NCBI GenBank assembly: GCA_015661405.1
Contig: JACWMK010000080.1
Span: forward strand, 1-7,595
Source: Methanobacterium sp.
GTDB taxonomy: Archaea > Methanobacteriota > Methanobacteria > Methanobacteriales > Methanobacteriaceae
DNA length: 7,595 nucleotides
Direction of reading: 5' to 3'
Shown here: one piece after another, positions 1 through 5,059 of the stretch
How positions within the stretch are numbered: the first letter of the stretch is position 1
Layout: each line of letters begins with the position of its first letter
Notes under the pieces: generated by a model
What the model was told of the DNA's origin: nothing
The model's input: the letters and a program-made list of their open reading frames with translations, nothing else
Databases searched by the model: none
Program-made: the position numbers and the translations under genes

Positions 1-154
1 GCAAATATTTTTGGATGATCTGTGATGCAAAAACATTAAAATGAAAATTTTTGGATGATAGATGCACATTATCACTACAAATTTCACATGATAAGTACTG
101 TTTTTTATGATTTTGCTTCATGAATTTATTACGCATGATAATGTCTTGGCTCAT
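1..154 (-). CDS. Possible partial gene running off the left edge, product unknown
   Basis: An open minus-strand frame of 51 codons begins at ATG 154 (in-frame alternatives at 136 and 121) and is still open at base 1. The translation contains a CxxC pair (residues SCEICSDNV around bases 65-91), which could be half of a zinc-binding site, but no family is recognised. An in-frame TAA lies five codons upstream of the first ATG. No good Shine-Dalgarno sequence precedes any of the three starts; AGAAGA upstream of 154 is the nearest candidate. Length and codon content are compatible with a gene, but chance openness over 51 codons cannot be excluded in DNA this AT-rich. Two direct copies of ATTTTTGGATGAT (7-19 and 47-59) lie inside it. 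Confidence 0.3.
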   Translation of the reverse strand, partial: MSQDIIMRNKFMKQNHKKQYLSCEICSDNVHLSSKNFHFNVFASQIIQKYL

Positions 155-310
155 AATAATTATATCTTCTTAAATTTTTTAAAATAATTATGTCCCACAA
201 TTTAGACTCTTTATTTGAATTATTCTCACAATTTCAACACCATTCGAACTCATTTAACTTGTATAAATAGATGCTTGTATTAATAAGAGGTAACTTTTAT
301 TTTAATTAAT

Positions 311-354
311 ACTATAATAAAAAAATTAAAATTCAAAATTAAATATTTAATTTT
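311..354 (-). terminator. AT-only palindrome plus T-tract downstream of the PepSY gene
   Basis: A perfect 20-bp palindrome (335-354, AAAATTAAAT followed by its complement ATTTAATTTT) lies about 50 bases beyond the stop codon at 401. On the minus strand it is followed by a T-rich run over 311-330. Archaeal termination is mainly T-tract driven, so the tract is the stronger evidence and the stem may be incidental in such AT-rich DNA. It would end transcription of the zinc ribbon-PepSY tandem genes. The rest of 155-400 shows no gene on either strand. Confidence 0.4.
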
Positions 355-400
355 AATAATAATTTTTATATTCTTTTGTATGGCAATTTGTCGCTATTTT

Positions 401-910
401 TTATGTACCTTTCGATATTACCTCACCATTAACAGCGTTAATCTCAACAAACCCACCGGGACCGGTATAATTACCATTATGAACGGCAACCCAGTAGTTA
501 GGTGAATCAGATGTAGGATATCTACTTATATAATAAGTGGCTCCGGACACGGGCCATGCTGACTCAGCGATACTTATCGCTTGGCTTTCGCTGATGTAAT
601 TATTGTTACTGTTGCTTGAATTGTCTTGATTGCTTGTGTTGGGCTGATTATTTTGTGCTGAGCTATTAGTAGTATTGTTAACAGTTTTTGTAGTGTTATT
701 AGAGATAGGATTAACTTGATTTTTCATCAACATCATACCCGAAACCAACCCTAATACTGCCACTAAAAATATTACGATAACAATTAAAATCTTAGTAGTG
801 TCAGGCATACCTGATTTCTCTGGCACGCCAGATTTATTTAAATTAGAGCCGCATTTTTTGCAGAATTTATCATCTGCATCATTTTCTTGTCCACAATTAG
901 AACATTTCAT
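401..910 (-). CDS. Zinc ribbon, single-TM protein with PepSY-like ectodomain (copy 3)
   Basis: The 169-aa product has a cytosolic N-terminal zinc ribbon (C3, C6, C17, C20), a short Gly/Pro/Ser spacer, one hydrophobic segment at about 41-62, and a low-complexity linker at about 66-104 made mostly of Asn, Ser, Thr and Gln. A PepSY-like domain follows at about 105-169: the opening ISESQAISIAE, a central YWVAV strand and the closing VEINAVNGEVI fit the PepSY pattern of a helix starting with a SxxxAxxIA motif and a final strand ending in xNAxxGEV. PepSY domains are extracytoplasmic and often inhibit peptidases or sense envelope state, but no target is visible here. The linker carries many N-x-S/T sequons. 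The ATG at 910 is supported by AGGTGA at 918-923, seven bases away. It is the last of three tandem paralogues; 60 of its first 65 residues match the copy starting at 1981. Confidence 0.9.
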   Translation of the reverse strand: MKCSNCGQENDADDKFCKKCGSNLNKSGVPEKSGMPDTTKILIVIVIFLVAVLGLVSGMMLMKNQVNPISNNTTKTVNNTTNSSAQNNQPNTSNQDNSSNSNNNYISESQAISIAESAWPVSGATYYISRYPTSDSPNYWVAVHNGNYTGPGGFVEINAVNGEVISKGT

Positions 911-913
911 TCT

Positions 914-1428
914 TTATTCACCTTTCATATATTTAAAGTCATATGCGGGTCCTACCATATTATCTGTAGTTGTGTCAACAAATACACAATCAGAATATCC
1001 ATTGTGTAACGGAGGGTTGTTTGTGTCTATGTAGTAACTTGCCAGTAATTATAATTTTAATCATAGTTAGTTCCTGCTGTACAGATCGTTTGACCTGAGA
1101 TGCGCTGATAAACGGGGACGTTGAAGTAAATATGCCGTTAGATTGTCGATCATTAGTATTGTTATTTGATTTACTAATAGTCCCTGTTGAATTATTTTTG
1201 ATTGCCATGGAAATATTAGCTCTCTTAGTGTTGTTAGAGATTAATTTTAGTATGATTATTCATCAGCATCATACCAGAAACTAAACCTAAACCTGCCACT
1301 AAAATTTTATGACAAAAATAAAATCTTAGTTTATGCAGGGATACTTGATTTATTTAAATTAGAGCCGGATTTTTTGCAGAATTTATCATCTGCATCATTT
1401 TCTTGTCACAATTCAAGCAATTGTACAT
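914..1428 (-). pseudogene. Decayed middle copy of the zinc ribbon-TM-PepSY gene
   Basis: This stretch aligns throughout with the neighbouring copies but cannot be translated. From ATG 1428 it reads MYNCLNC; one base is then missing after the second Cys pair half, and the shifted frame continues as QENDADDKFCKK. The fourth zinc-ligand Cys is changed to Ser (TGC to TCC). Shortly after come in-frame stops (SSIPA-stop, then TKILFLS-stop) where the siblings have the spacer and membrane helix. The linker survives in another frame (NNSTGTISKSNNNTND, then PFISASQ), and the PepSY part is split by two further stops and a shift (YWQVTT, then GYSDCVFVDTTTDNMVGP) before ending KYMKGE-TAA at 914-916. An old AGGA site at 1437-1440 overlaps the stop of the upstream copy, and the pseudogene's stop sits beside the SD of the downstream one, so all three were once packed as an operon. 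Confidence 0.87.
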
Positions 1429-1438
1429 AATAATTTTC

Positions 1439-1981
1439 CTACATTTCTTGTCCAGTAATGGCATTTACATCTACTGCACCATAATAAGCATCATTAATGC
1501 TAGAATAAATAGTAACTGCATAATACGGGTTATTTCCATTCTGGATGTATTCTGCATAGTAATTAGCATTAGGGAAATATTCATATCCTTCAGCTAACGA
1601 TAATGCTTGGGAAGTGGATATTTTTGGTGCAGTAACAGTAGGACTAGAGTTAGAGGTTGGATTAGATTGGGTTGGATTATTATTTGAAGAACTACCACTA
1701 TTTGCTGATTTACTATTATTTGTTATTGTAGTGTTATTTGCTGATGTGGTGTTATTCACAGTAGTGTTATTAGAGATAGGTTTAGCTTGATTTTTCATCA
1801 GCATCATACCTGAAACTAACCCTAAACCTGCCACTAAAACTATTACAACAACGATCAAAATCTTAGTAGAGTCAGGCATACCTGATTTCTCTGGCACGCC
1901 AGATTTATTTAAATTAGAGCCGCATTTTTTGCAGTATTTATCATCTGCATCATTTTCTTGTCCACAATTAGAACATTTCAT
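1439..1981 (-). CDS. Zinc ribbon, single-TM protein with PepSY-like ectodomain (copy 1)
   Basis: The 180-aa product has the same plan as the copy at 401-910: zinc ribbon C3, C6, C17, C20; hydrophobic helix about 41-62; Asn/Ser/Thr linker about 68-118; PepSY-like domain about 119-180 with ISTSQALSLAE, a central PYYAVTIYSS strand and the terminal AVDVNAITGQEM. By topology the ribbon should be cytosolic and the PepSY domain outside. I set the start at ATG 1981. A GTG four codons upstream (1993) is in frame, but it is part of the ribosome binding site AGGGTGA (1990-1996), which is eight bases from the ATG. The identical MKCSNC start of the sibling agrees. The linker is longer and differently composed than in the sibling, while the N-terminal 65 residues differ at only five positions, suggesting recent duplication or gene conversion of the anchor half. 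Confidence 0.9.
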   Translation of the reverse strand: MKCSNCGQENDADDKYCKKCGSNLNKSGVPEKSGMPDSTKILIVVVIVLVAGLGLVSGMMLMKNQAKPISNNTTVNNTTSANNTTITNNSKSANSGSSSNNNPTQSNPTSNSSPTVTAPKISTSQALSLAEGYEYFPNANYYAEYIQNGNNPYYAVTIYSSINDAYYGAVDVNAITGQEM

Positions 1982-2027
1982 TTTTTTATTCACCCTTTTT
2001 TTCCATAGATTAATAAGTTATTCAATG

Positions 2028-2038
2028 ATTATAATAAA
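2028..2038 (-). promoter_or_regulatory. Possible TATA box for the PepSY tandem genes
   Basis: The minus strand reads TTTATTATAAT here, about 22-25 bases upstream of a plausible transcript start near 2005, which would leave a short leader holding the AGGGTGA site of the gene starting at 1981. The 100-bp gap after the SHOCT gene leaves room for a separate promoter. AT-richness makes such matches common, so this is a weak call. Confidence 0.3.
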
Positions 2039-2081
2039 CATCAGACCATTAAGTGCAAGGTTCTTATTTTTATCATTAGGA

Positions 2082-2960
2082 TTAAAGTCCTAGTATCTGT
2101 TTTTTTTTAGCTTGGAATTCTTCTTCGGTGATTATTCCTTTTTCTTTTAGTTCTGCAAGCTTTTCTAAATCTTCTAAATTATTTACTTTAATTATACCGG
2201 TGGATCCATTATTCAGTGCGTTACCACATTTAATACAAAAATCTGCATGATTGGGGTTTTCAGCCCCACAAGTTGAACAAGACTTTGATTCAGATTTACT
2301 TATATTTTCAATTCCCCTACCACATTTAGCACAGAACTTAGCTTTTTTTCTATTCTCTTTACCACAAAATGGACAAGACTTTAGCTCAGATTGATTATTA
2401 TTAATTTCATTACCACATCCAGTGCAGTAAATAGCTTCTTTTTTATTCTCTTTACCACAATATGGACAAGAATTCAACTCAGATTGATTGTCATTATTGA
2501 TTACCCTACCACATTTAACGCAGAACTTAGTTTCTTTCATATTATATTTACCACAATGTGGACACTTTTCAGTAGCTAATGCTGGTTGGTCGTGTTTATG
2601 AGACTTTGAGTCGGTTAAATTTTTTTGATTAAGAATTTTTGAGGTTTCATCGAATATTTTCTCGATATTCTTCCTATTTTTGCCCAAATCTAATTTTCTT
2701 CCAATAATAAAACCATTTTCAGGTGTAGAATTGACACTAACTCGAGTAATTCCAGGTGATACTTCCTTAACATAAATAGGTATATCTTCTCCCCTATAAG
2801 TCAAAGTAATTCCATTTTTAACAATAATTTTACCACTTAAAACATCGAATTTGTCAATTTCCATTCCACTAATATTTGTTATGGCTTCAACTAAAGCTTC
2901 AAATACATCTTCCTTATCAAAAGGAAATTCTGCACCACCTTCATGATCCCAAACTACCAT
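2082..2960 (-). CDS. Four-zinc-ribbon protein with C-terminal SHOCT domain
   Basis: The 292-aa product has no signal peptide or membrane helix and is probably cytosolic. Residues 1-112 form a mixed alpha/beta domain (FPFDKEDVFEALVEAI, then strand pairs FDVLSGKIIVKNG and ITRVSVNS, then a helix) that could be a START-like or similar small fold; I cannot name the family. Four zinc ribbons follow, with Cys at 133/136/147/150, 165/168/179/182, 196/199/210/213 and 228/231/242/245, spaced 31-32 residues apart and separated by Asn/Ser/Glu linkers. Residues about 262-292 (LEDLEKLAELKEKGIITEEE and the following helix) are a clear SHOCT domain, a short C-terminal oligomerisation or interaction module. 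ATG 2960 is preceded by GAGAGGA at 2970-2976. The ribbon chain resembles an internal tandem expansion of the same ribbon found in its neighbours. Partner and ligand are unknown. Confidence 0.92.
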   Translation of the reverse strand: MVVWDHEGGAEFPFDKEDVFEALVEAITNISGMEIDKFDVLSGKIIVKNGITLTYRGEDIPIYVKEVSPGITRVSVNSTPENGFIIGRKLDLGKNRKNIEKIFDETSKILNQKNLTDSKSHKHDQPALATEKCPHCGKYNMKETKFCVKCGRVINNDNQSELNSCPYCGKENKKEAIYCTGCGNEINNNQSELKSCPFCGKENRKKAKFCAKCGRGIENISKSESKSCSTCGAENPNHADFCIKCGNALNNGSTGIIKVNNLEDLEKLAELKEKGIITEEEFQAKKKQILGL

Positions 2961-3003
2961 TATTCTTATTCCTCTCTCAAATTATTAATTCAGAAAAAAT
3001 AAA

Positions 3004-3051
3004 GTATACATTCCTGAGTCATTATTCAGTTCAATTGAAATTAATTTTATA
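3004..3051 (-). pseudogene. Possible scrap of an FxLYD-domain paralogue
   Basis: Bases 3004-3022 match 3959-3977, inside the FxLYD-like gene, at 17 of 19 positions, including 12 identical bases in a row (GTATACATTCCT). In the corresponding minus-strand frame the translation is LISIELNNDSGMYTL, comparable with the intact protein's IIVNGPDDVGMYTV. The frame then stops. The match is short and could be chance, but it lies beside a better-supported remnant of the same gene (3139-3206). In transcription order it comes after that C-terminal remnant, so it would derive from a different lost copy. Confidence 0.28.
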
Positions 3052-3056
3052 TTTGG
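3046..3056 (-). promoter_or_regulatory. Possible promoter of the SHOCT gene
   Basis: On the minus strand CCAAATATAAAATTAA resembles a BRE plus TATA element. A transcript starting about 25 bases on (near 3025) would have a leader of about 65 bases before ATG 2960. The location just after a T-tract for the upstream operon fits a new transcription unit, but the motif is weak in AT-rich DNA. Confidence 0.28.
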
Positions 3057-3064
3057 TCAAATTG

Positions 3065-3090
3065 ATTAAAAAAAAATAAAATTAATTTAT
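3065..3090 (-). terminator. T-tract terminator after the DUF4064 gene
   Basis: The minus strand has a run of nine T (complement of A at 3068-3076) within TTTTATTTTTTTTTAA. It lies beyond the DUF4064 gene and its attached remnant and before the promoter-like element of the SHOCT gene. Such oligo-T tracts are typical archaeal terminators. No strong stem is needed or seen. Confidence 0.4.
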
Positions 3091-3138
3091 TTAAATTGAA
3101 TTAGTGAAGTCTATTTTCGCATTTAAGGTTTTTTTTAA

Positions 3139-3206
3139 TTATTTTACATTTAATGTTTTATTATATACTTTATCAGACTTGAAGCTCTAATTGAGGCATC
3201 TTTAAT
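3139..3206 (-). pseudogene. C-terminal remnant of an FxLYD-type zinc ribbon paralogue
   Basis: Reading minus strand from about 3206, the translation gives IKDASIRASS, then, after loss of one base, DKVYNKTLNVK followed by TAA at 3139-3141. This matches the end of the intact protein encoded at 3691-4287 (IYDSIAASSSDVVYNNTLNVTS) almost residue for residue, allowing one inserted codon and the frameshift; the DNA also matches visibly (TACATTTAA and ACTTGAAGCT occur in both). The remnant begins inside the stop region of the DUF4064 gene, so that gene abuts a truncated copy of its upstream neighbour. The likely history is duplication of an FxLYD gene followed by deletion or recombination that left only its last ~20 codons. 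Confidence 0.65.
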
Positions 3207-3642
3207 TTCTTATTAATGCTATTACACCAGCTATTCCTAGTAATGCTGCTCCTAAGAGGCCGAATAGGGATATGCTGATTAATAACCAGATTGCACTGAT
3301 AATTAGTATTATTCCCCCAATTTTCGGATTTTTAGTAACATATACTGCACCTACTATTCCTACTATAGAAGCTAAAAATGCACTAGCACCCAATCCTGTT
3401 ACATCAGAAGCTCCTGTAGCTCCAAATGCTGTACCAAGACTCCCTATGAAAAAAGCTACTATGGCTCCTATTAAACCGAATACTCCACCTAATATTCCTA
3501 ATACCATTTCGATTGTTCTAGATGTTTTTACTACTTCCACTTTAGTCTGATCAGTATAAGACTTTTTTAAAGGTGCACCACAATTATCACAAAATTTAGA
3601 CTCATCACTGTTTTCTTCACCACATTTAGTACAATAGCCCAT
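3202..3642 (-). CDS. Zinc ribbon protein with DUF4064-like four-helix membrane domain
   Basis: The 146-aa product starts with a zinc ribbon (C4, C7, C18, C21; YCTKCGEEN...FCDNCGAPL), then a short polar stretch, then four hydrophobic segments at about 45-70, 84-103, 107-124 and 125-143, rich in Gly, Ala, Ile and Leu. The opening RTIEMVLGILGGVFGLIGA and the KNPKIGGIILIISAI helix fit DUF4064-type membrane domains, of unknown function, which are often fused to a ribbon. The ribbon is presumably cytosolic. ATG 3642 has a good AGGAGT site at 3651-3656, eight bases away. It follows the FxLYD gene by 48 bases on the same strand and probably shares its transcript. Its stop codon is fused to debris of an FxLYD paralogue. 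The DUF4064 assignment is from memory of the family pattern. Confidence 0.9.
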   Translation of the reverse strand: MGYCTKCGEENSDESKFCDNCGAPLKKSYTDQTKVEVVKTSRTIEMVLGILGGVFGLIGAIVAFFIGSLGTAFGATGASDVTGLGASAFLASIVGIVGAVYVTKNPKIGGIILIISAIWLLISISLFGLLGAALLGIAGVIALIRN

Positions 3643-3690
3643 AATATCAAACTCCTAAACATATACATTTTTCACATTTTAATTTCTTAA

Positions 3691-4287
3691 TTAACTAGTT
3701 ACATTTAAAGTGTTATTATAAACTACATCGGAACTTGAAGCTGCGATTGAATCGTAAATTATTACATTTACTTTGACAGGTGTTCCTTTTTGGTATAAAT
3801 CGCTCTGTCCATTTGCTTGATATGCTTGCCCTGAAAGAGGATTATCGAGATTCCAAGCAAGTGGATCTTGTTCTATTACTGTACCACTTGAGTCATACCA
3901 TGTTAATTGCATTTGAAGGTAGTTTAGATTCTGGTTTGGTGTGAGTGTAGCATTTACTGTATACATTCCTACGTCATCAGGACCATTCACAATTATATTC
4001 CCAACTGCTATTGGTGAACTAACAGTAGTGTTATTTGAATTTGTATTATTAGGAAAAAAGATTCCAACTATAGCTATTATAAATATTACACCAATGCAAA
4101 CTCCTGCTATTCCTATTACTGTTTTATTACGTTTACTCTGTTTATTCCACCAACCTGCAGACCCGCTTCTTGGTGTTTCAACTCTTTGCGTTGTTTGTGA
4201 TGTTGAATCAATATTTTCACCACAATTTTGACAAAATGTGGCATCGTCAGCATTTCCTGCTTTACAATTTGAACATATTTTAGTCAA
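3691..4287 (-). CDS. Zinc ribbon, single-TM protein with FxLYD-like ectodomain
   Basis: The 198-aa product has an N-terminal zinc ribbon (C5, C8, C19, C22), a basic/polar stretch (about 30-56, with WWNKQSKRNK just before the membrane, fitting a positive-inside cytosolic head), one hydrophobic helix at about 57-78, a short Asn/Thr linker, and a beta-rich domain at about 94-198. The domain pattern (YTVNATLTPNQ, YLQMQLTWYDSSGTVI, PVKVNVIIYDS) fits the FxLYD family of small extracytoplasmic beta-sandwich domains. The start is TTG at 4287: no ATG or GTG is in frame nearby, and the run AAGGGGGGA (4294-4302) gives a strong ribosome binding site about seven bases upstream. The gene starts 16 bases after the DUF2085 stop, so the two are probably cotranscribed. 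At least one dead partial copy lies downstream (3139-3206). Confidence 0.9.
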   Translation of the reverse strand: MTKICSNCKAGNADDATFCQNCGENIDSTSQTTQRVETPRSGSAGWWNKQSKRNKTVIGIAGVCIGVIFIIAIVGIFFPNNTNSNNTTVSSPIAVGNIIVNGPDDVGMYTVNATLTPNQNLNYLQMQLTWYDSSGTVIEQDPLAWNLDNPLSGQAYQANGQSDLYQKGTPVKVNVIIYDSIAASSSDVVYNNTLNVTS

Positions 4288-4303
4288 TTTATTTCCCCCC
4301 TTT

Positions 4304-4654
4304 TTATAAATGCATCAAAATTACAGATTTAATAGCTTTAATTATCATCGCAAAACCAACACCCCCCATTAAACCAGTGAATAATCTTAAATTATTATTA
4401 CTATCCCTAAAACCAAATAATTGAGTTAAACCATCTAACAATGTTGGTATAATCATTAATAATGCTAATAAAATCAATATCGAAGTATAATCTACATAAA
4501 AATAATAAACATATATGAAGTAAGAAAACGCGGATATATAAAAACCCGTACACCTCGCACAAACGGGAAAATACCAATTTCTAACTTTAAATGTTCTATC
4601 AGGTAACCTGTGACAAATAGGTAAATCCTGAATTATTACGAATAAATTATTCAT
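4304..4654 (-). CDS. DUF2085 family membrane protein
   Basis: The 116-aa product matches the DUF2085 signature well: ICHRLPDRTF (C14, H15, R16), then FPVCARCTGFY (C32, C35), two or three hydrophobic segments (about 36-54, 57-72, 94-114), the PTLLDGLTQLFG loop (D74, G75), and SNNNLRLFTGLMGG (R90, T93, G94). These are the family's conserved residues. The CH plus CxxC set suggests a metal or redox site near the membrane face, but no activity is established for the family. Length is normal. ATG 4654 lacks a clear Shine-Dalgarno sequence; an AGAAAATTATATC element about 50 bases upstream could provide a short-leader transcript. It is first in a likely operon with the FxLYD and DUF4064 zinc ribbon genes (gaps 16 and 48 bases). 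Confidence 0.93.
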   Translation of the reverse strand: MNNLFVIIQDLPICHRLPDRTFKVRNWYFPVCARCTGFYISAFSYFIYVYYFYVDYTSILILLALLMIIPTLLDGLTQLFGFRDSNNNLRLFTGLMGGVGFAMIIKAIKSVILMHL

Positions 4655-4700
4655 GAGATTTATTAAGTAATACTCTAAATGCTACTTTTTTTTAATGATC

Positions 4701-4713
4701 GATATAATTTTCT
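4701..4713 (-). promoter_or_regulatory. Possible promoter of the DUF2085 operon
   Basis: The minus strand reads AGAAAATTATATC, an A-rich BRE-like element joined to a TATA-like core, placed so that a transcript would start near 4680, about 26 bases before ATG 4654. It is nearly back to back with a plus-strand promoter at 4726-4745, making this a probable divergent control region. Confidence 0.33.
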
Positions 4714-4725
4714 ATAACAAACAAA

Positions 4726-4745
4726 CCGAAAAATTCTTATATAAA
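4726..4745 (+). promoter_or_regulatory. Archaeal BRE/TATA promoter pointing right
   Basis: CCGAAAAA (4726-4733) followed by TTATATAA (4737-4744) is the best promoter match in the window and resembles the CGAAA-TTTATATA form common in methanogen stable-RNA and gene promoters. It predicts a start near 4765 on the plus strand, where no intact protein gene follows; the next features are two T-tracts and a gene remnant. Confidence 0.42.
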
Positions 4746-4764
4746 AATAATTTTGTGATATTCA

Positions 4765-4873
4765 CATATCTTGAAAAAAAAGAAATCAAATCCCGTAATG
4801 GGTCATAATAAATGCATAAGCCAATTAATTCGAGGCAATCAAAGAATATCTAGTTTTTTTATCAGTTTTTTTT
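4765..4873 (+). ncRNA. Candidate small RNA of unknown class
   Basis: The interval lies between the plus-strand promoter at 4726-4745 and two T-tracts (T7 at 4854-4860 and T8 at 4866-4873) that would act as an archaeal terminator, giving a transcript of about 95-110 nt. A small hairpin CCC-GTAAT-GGG occurs at 4792-4802. I recognise no known RNA family. A 30-codon frame from ATG 4798 has no ribosome binding site and a Phe-rich tail coming from the T-tracts, so it is not a convincing gene. An alternative is that this is only the leader of the degraded plus-strand gene at 4886-5059. Confidence 0.22.
4854..4873 (+). terminator. Double T-tract, plus strand
   Basis: TTTTTTT at 4854-4860 and TTTTTTTT at 4866-4873, separated by ATCAG, form an archaeal-type terminator for a transcript from the 4726-4745 promoter. 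The 24-bp palindrome begins at its last two bases. Confidence 0.35.
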
Positions 4874-4895
4874 ATATTAACTTAAGTTAATATAA
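4872..4895 (+). repeat. Perfect 24-bp palindrome centred on CTTAAG
   Basis: Each base from 4872 to 4883 pairs with its partner from 4884 to 4895 without mismatch; the half site is TTATATTAACTT. It could be an operator for a dimeric regulator or, as RNA, a 12-bp stem without a proper loop. It lies between a T-tract and a coding remnant. The only GC pair in each arm is in the central CTTAAG, so low complexity contributes to the symmetry. Confidence 0.6.
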
Positions 4896-5059
4896 TTTCA
4901 AACAAAATTTACAAAAAAAAGAAATGTCATATTCCAGAAGAGAATGGCAAGAAAACCTATTTATCTGAAATATACTCTACCTATGATAGGGTAAATGATG
5001 ATGGTTATAATAAATTCGGAGATTGGGTGGAAACAGCTGCTAAACAGGCAGGTAAATAA
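4886..5059 (+). pseudogene. Plus-strand gene remnant, product unknown
   Basis: A frame open from 4886 to TAA 5057-5059 has no start codon, yet its second half looks coding: PEENGKKTYLSEIYSTYDRV, followed by NDDGYNKFGDWVETAAKQAGK. In another frame ATG 4924 begins MSYSRREWQENLFI and stops at once, so one indel near 4955 would join a natural-looking N-terminus to the downstream frame (MSYSRREWQEN joined to YLSEIYSTYD). I read this as a frameshifted, truncated gene. No family is recognised. Its stop directly abuts the stop of the oppositely oriented remnant at 5060. Confidence 0.38.

Noticed and set aside
7..59. Direct repeat ATTTTTGGATGAT at 7-19 and 47-59
   Set aside because: Only two copies, and they fall inside a possible coding frame; no third copy or periodicity supports an array.
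798..1034. Plus-strand open frame opposite the zinc-ribbon gene start
   Set aside because: It is the complement of a ribbon/TM coding region plus pseudogene, with no ribosome binding site. The same applies to frames at 2391-2579, 2876-3079, 3272-3550 and 3941-4231.
990..1208. 72-codon minus-strand frame starting ATG 1208
   Set aside because: It is the linker part of the decayed zinc-ribbon copy read in one of its shifted frames, not an independent gene.
1403..1597. 64-codon plus-strand frame rich in Ile and Ser
   Set aside because: It lies opposite the PepSY-domain coding sequence and has an implausible composition; a shadow of the real gene.
1991..1993. GTG start for PepSY copy 1, adding MNKK
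   Set aside because: The GTG is part of the AGGGTGA binding site, and the sibling begins at the equivalent of ATG 1981.
4798..4890. 30-codon plus-strand frame MGHNKCISQL... in the candidate RNA region
   Set aside because: No ribosome binding site, and the second half (SSFFISFFY) is only the translation of T-tracts and the palindrome.
4995..5001. ATGATGA, a match to the C box of archaeal C/D sRNAs
   Set aside because: No CTGA D box or D'/C' pair at suitable distance; the motif lies in a coding remnant where GAT GAT codons explain it.
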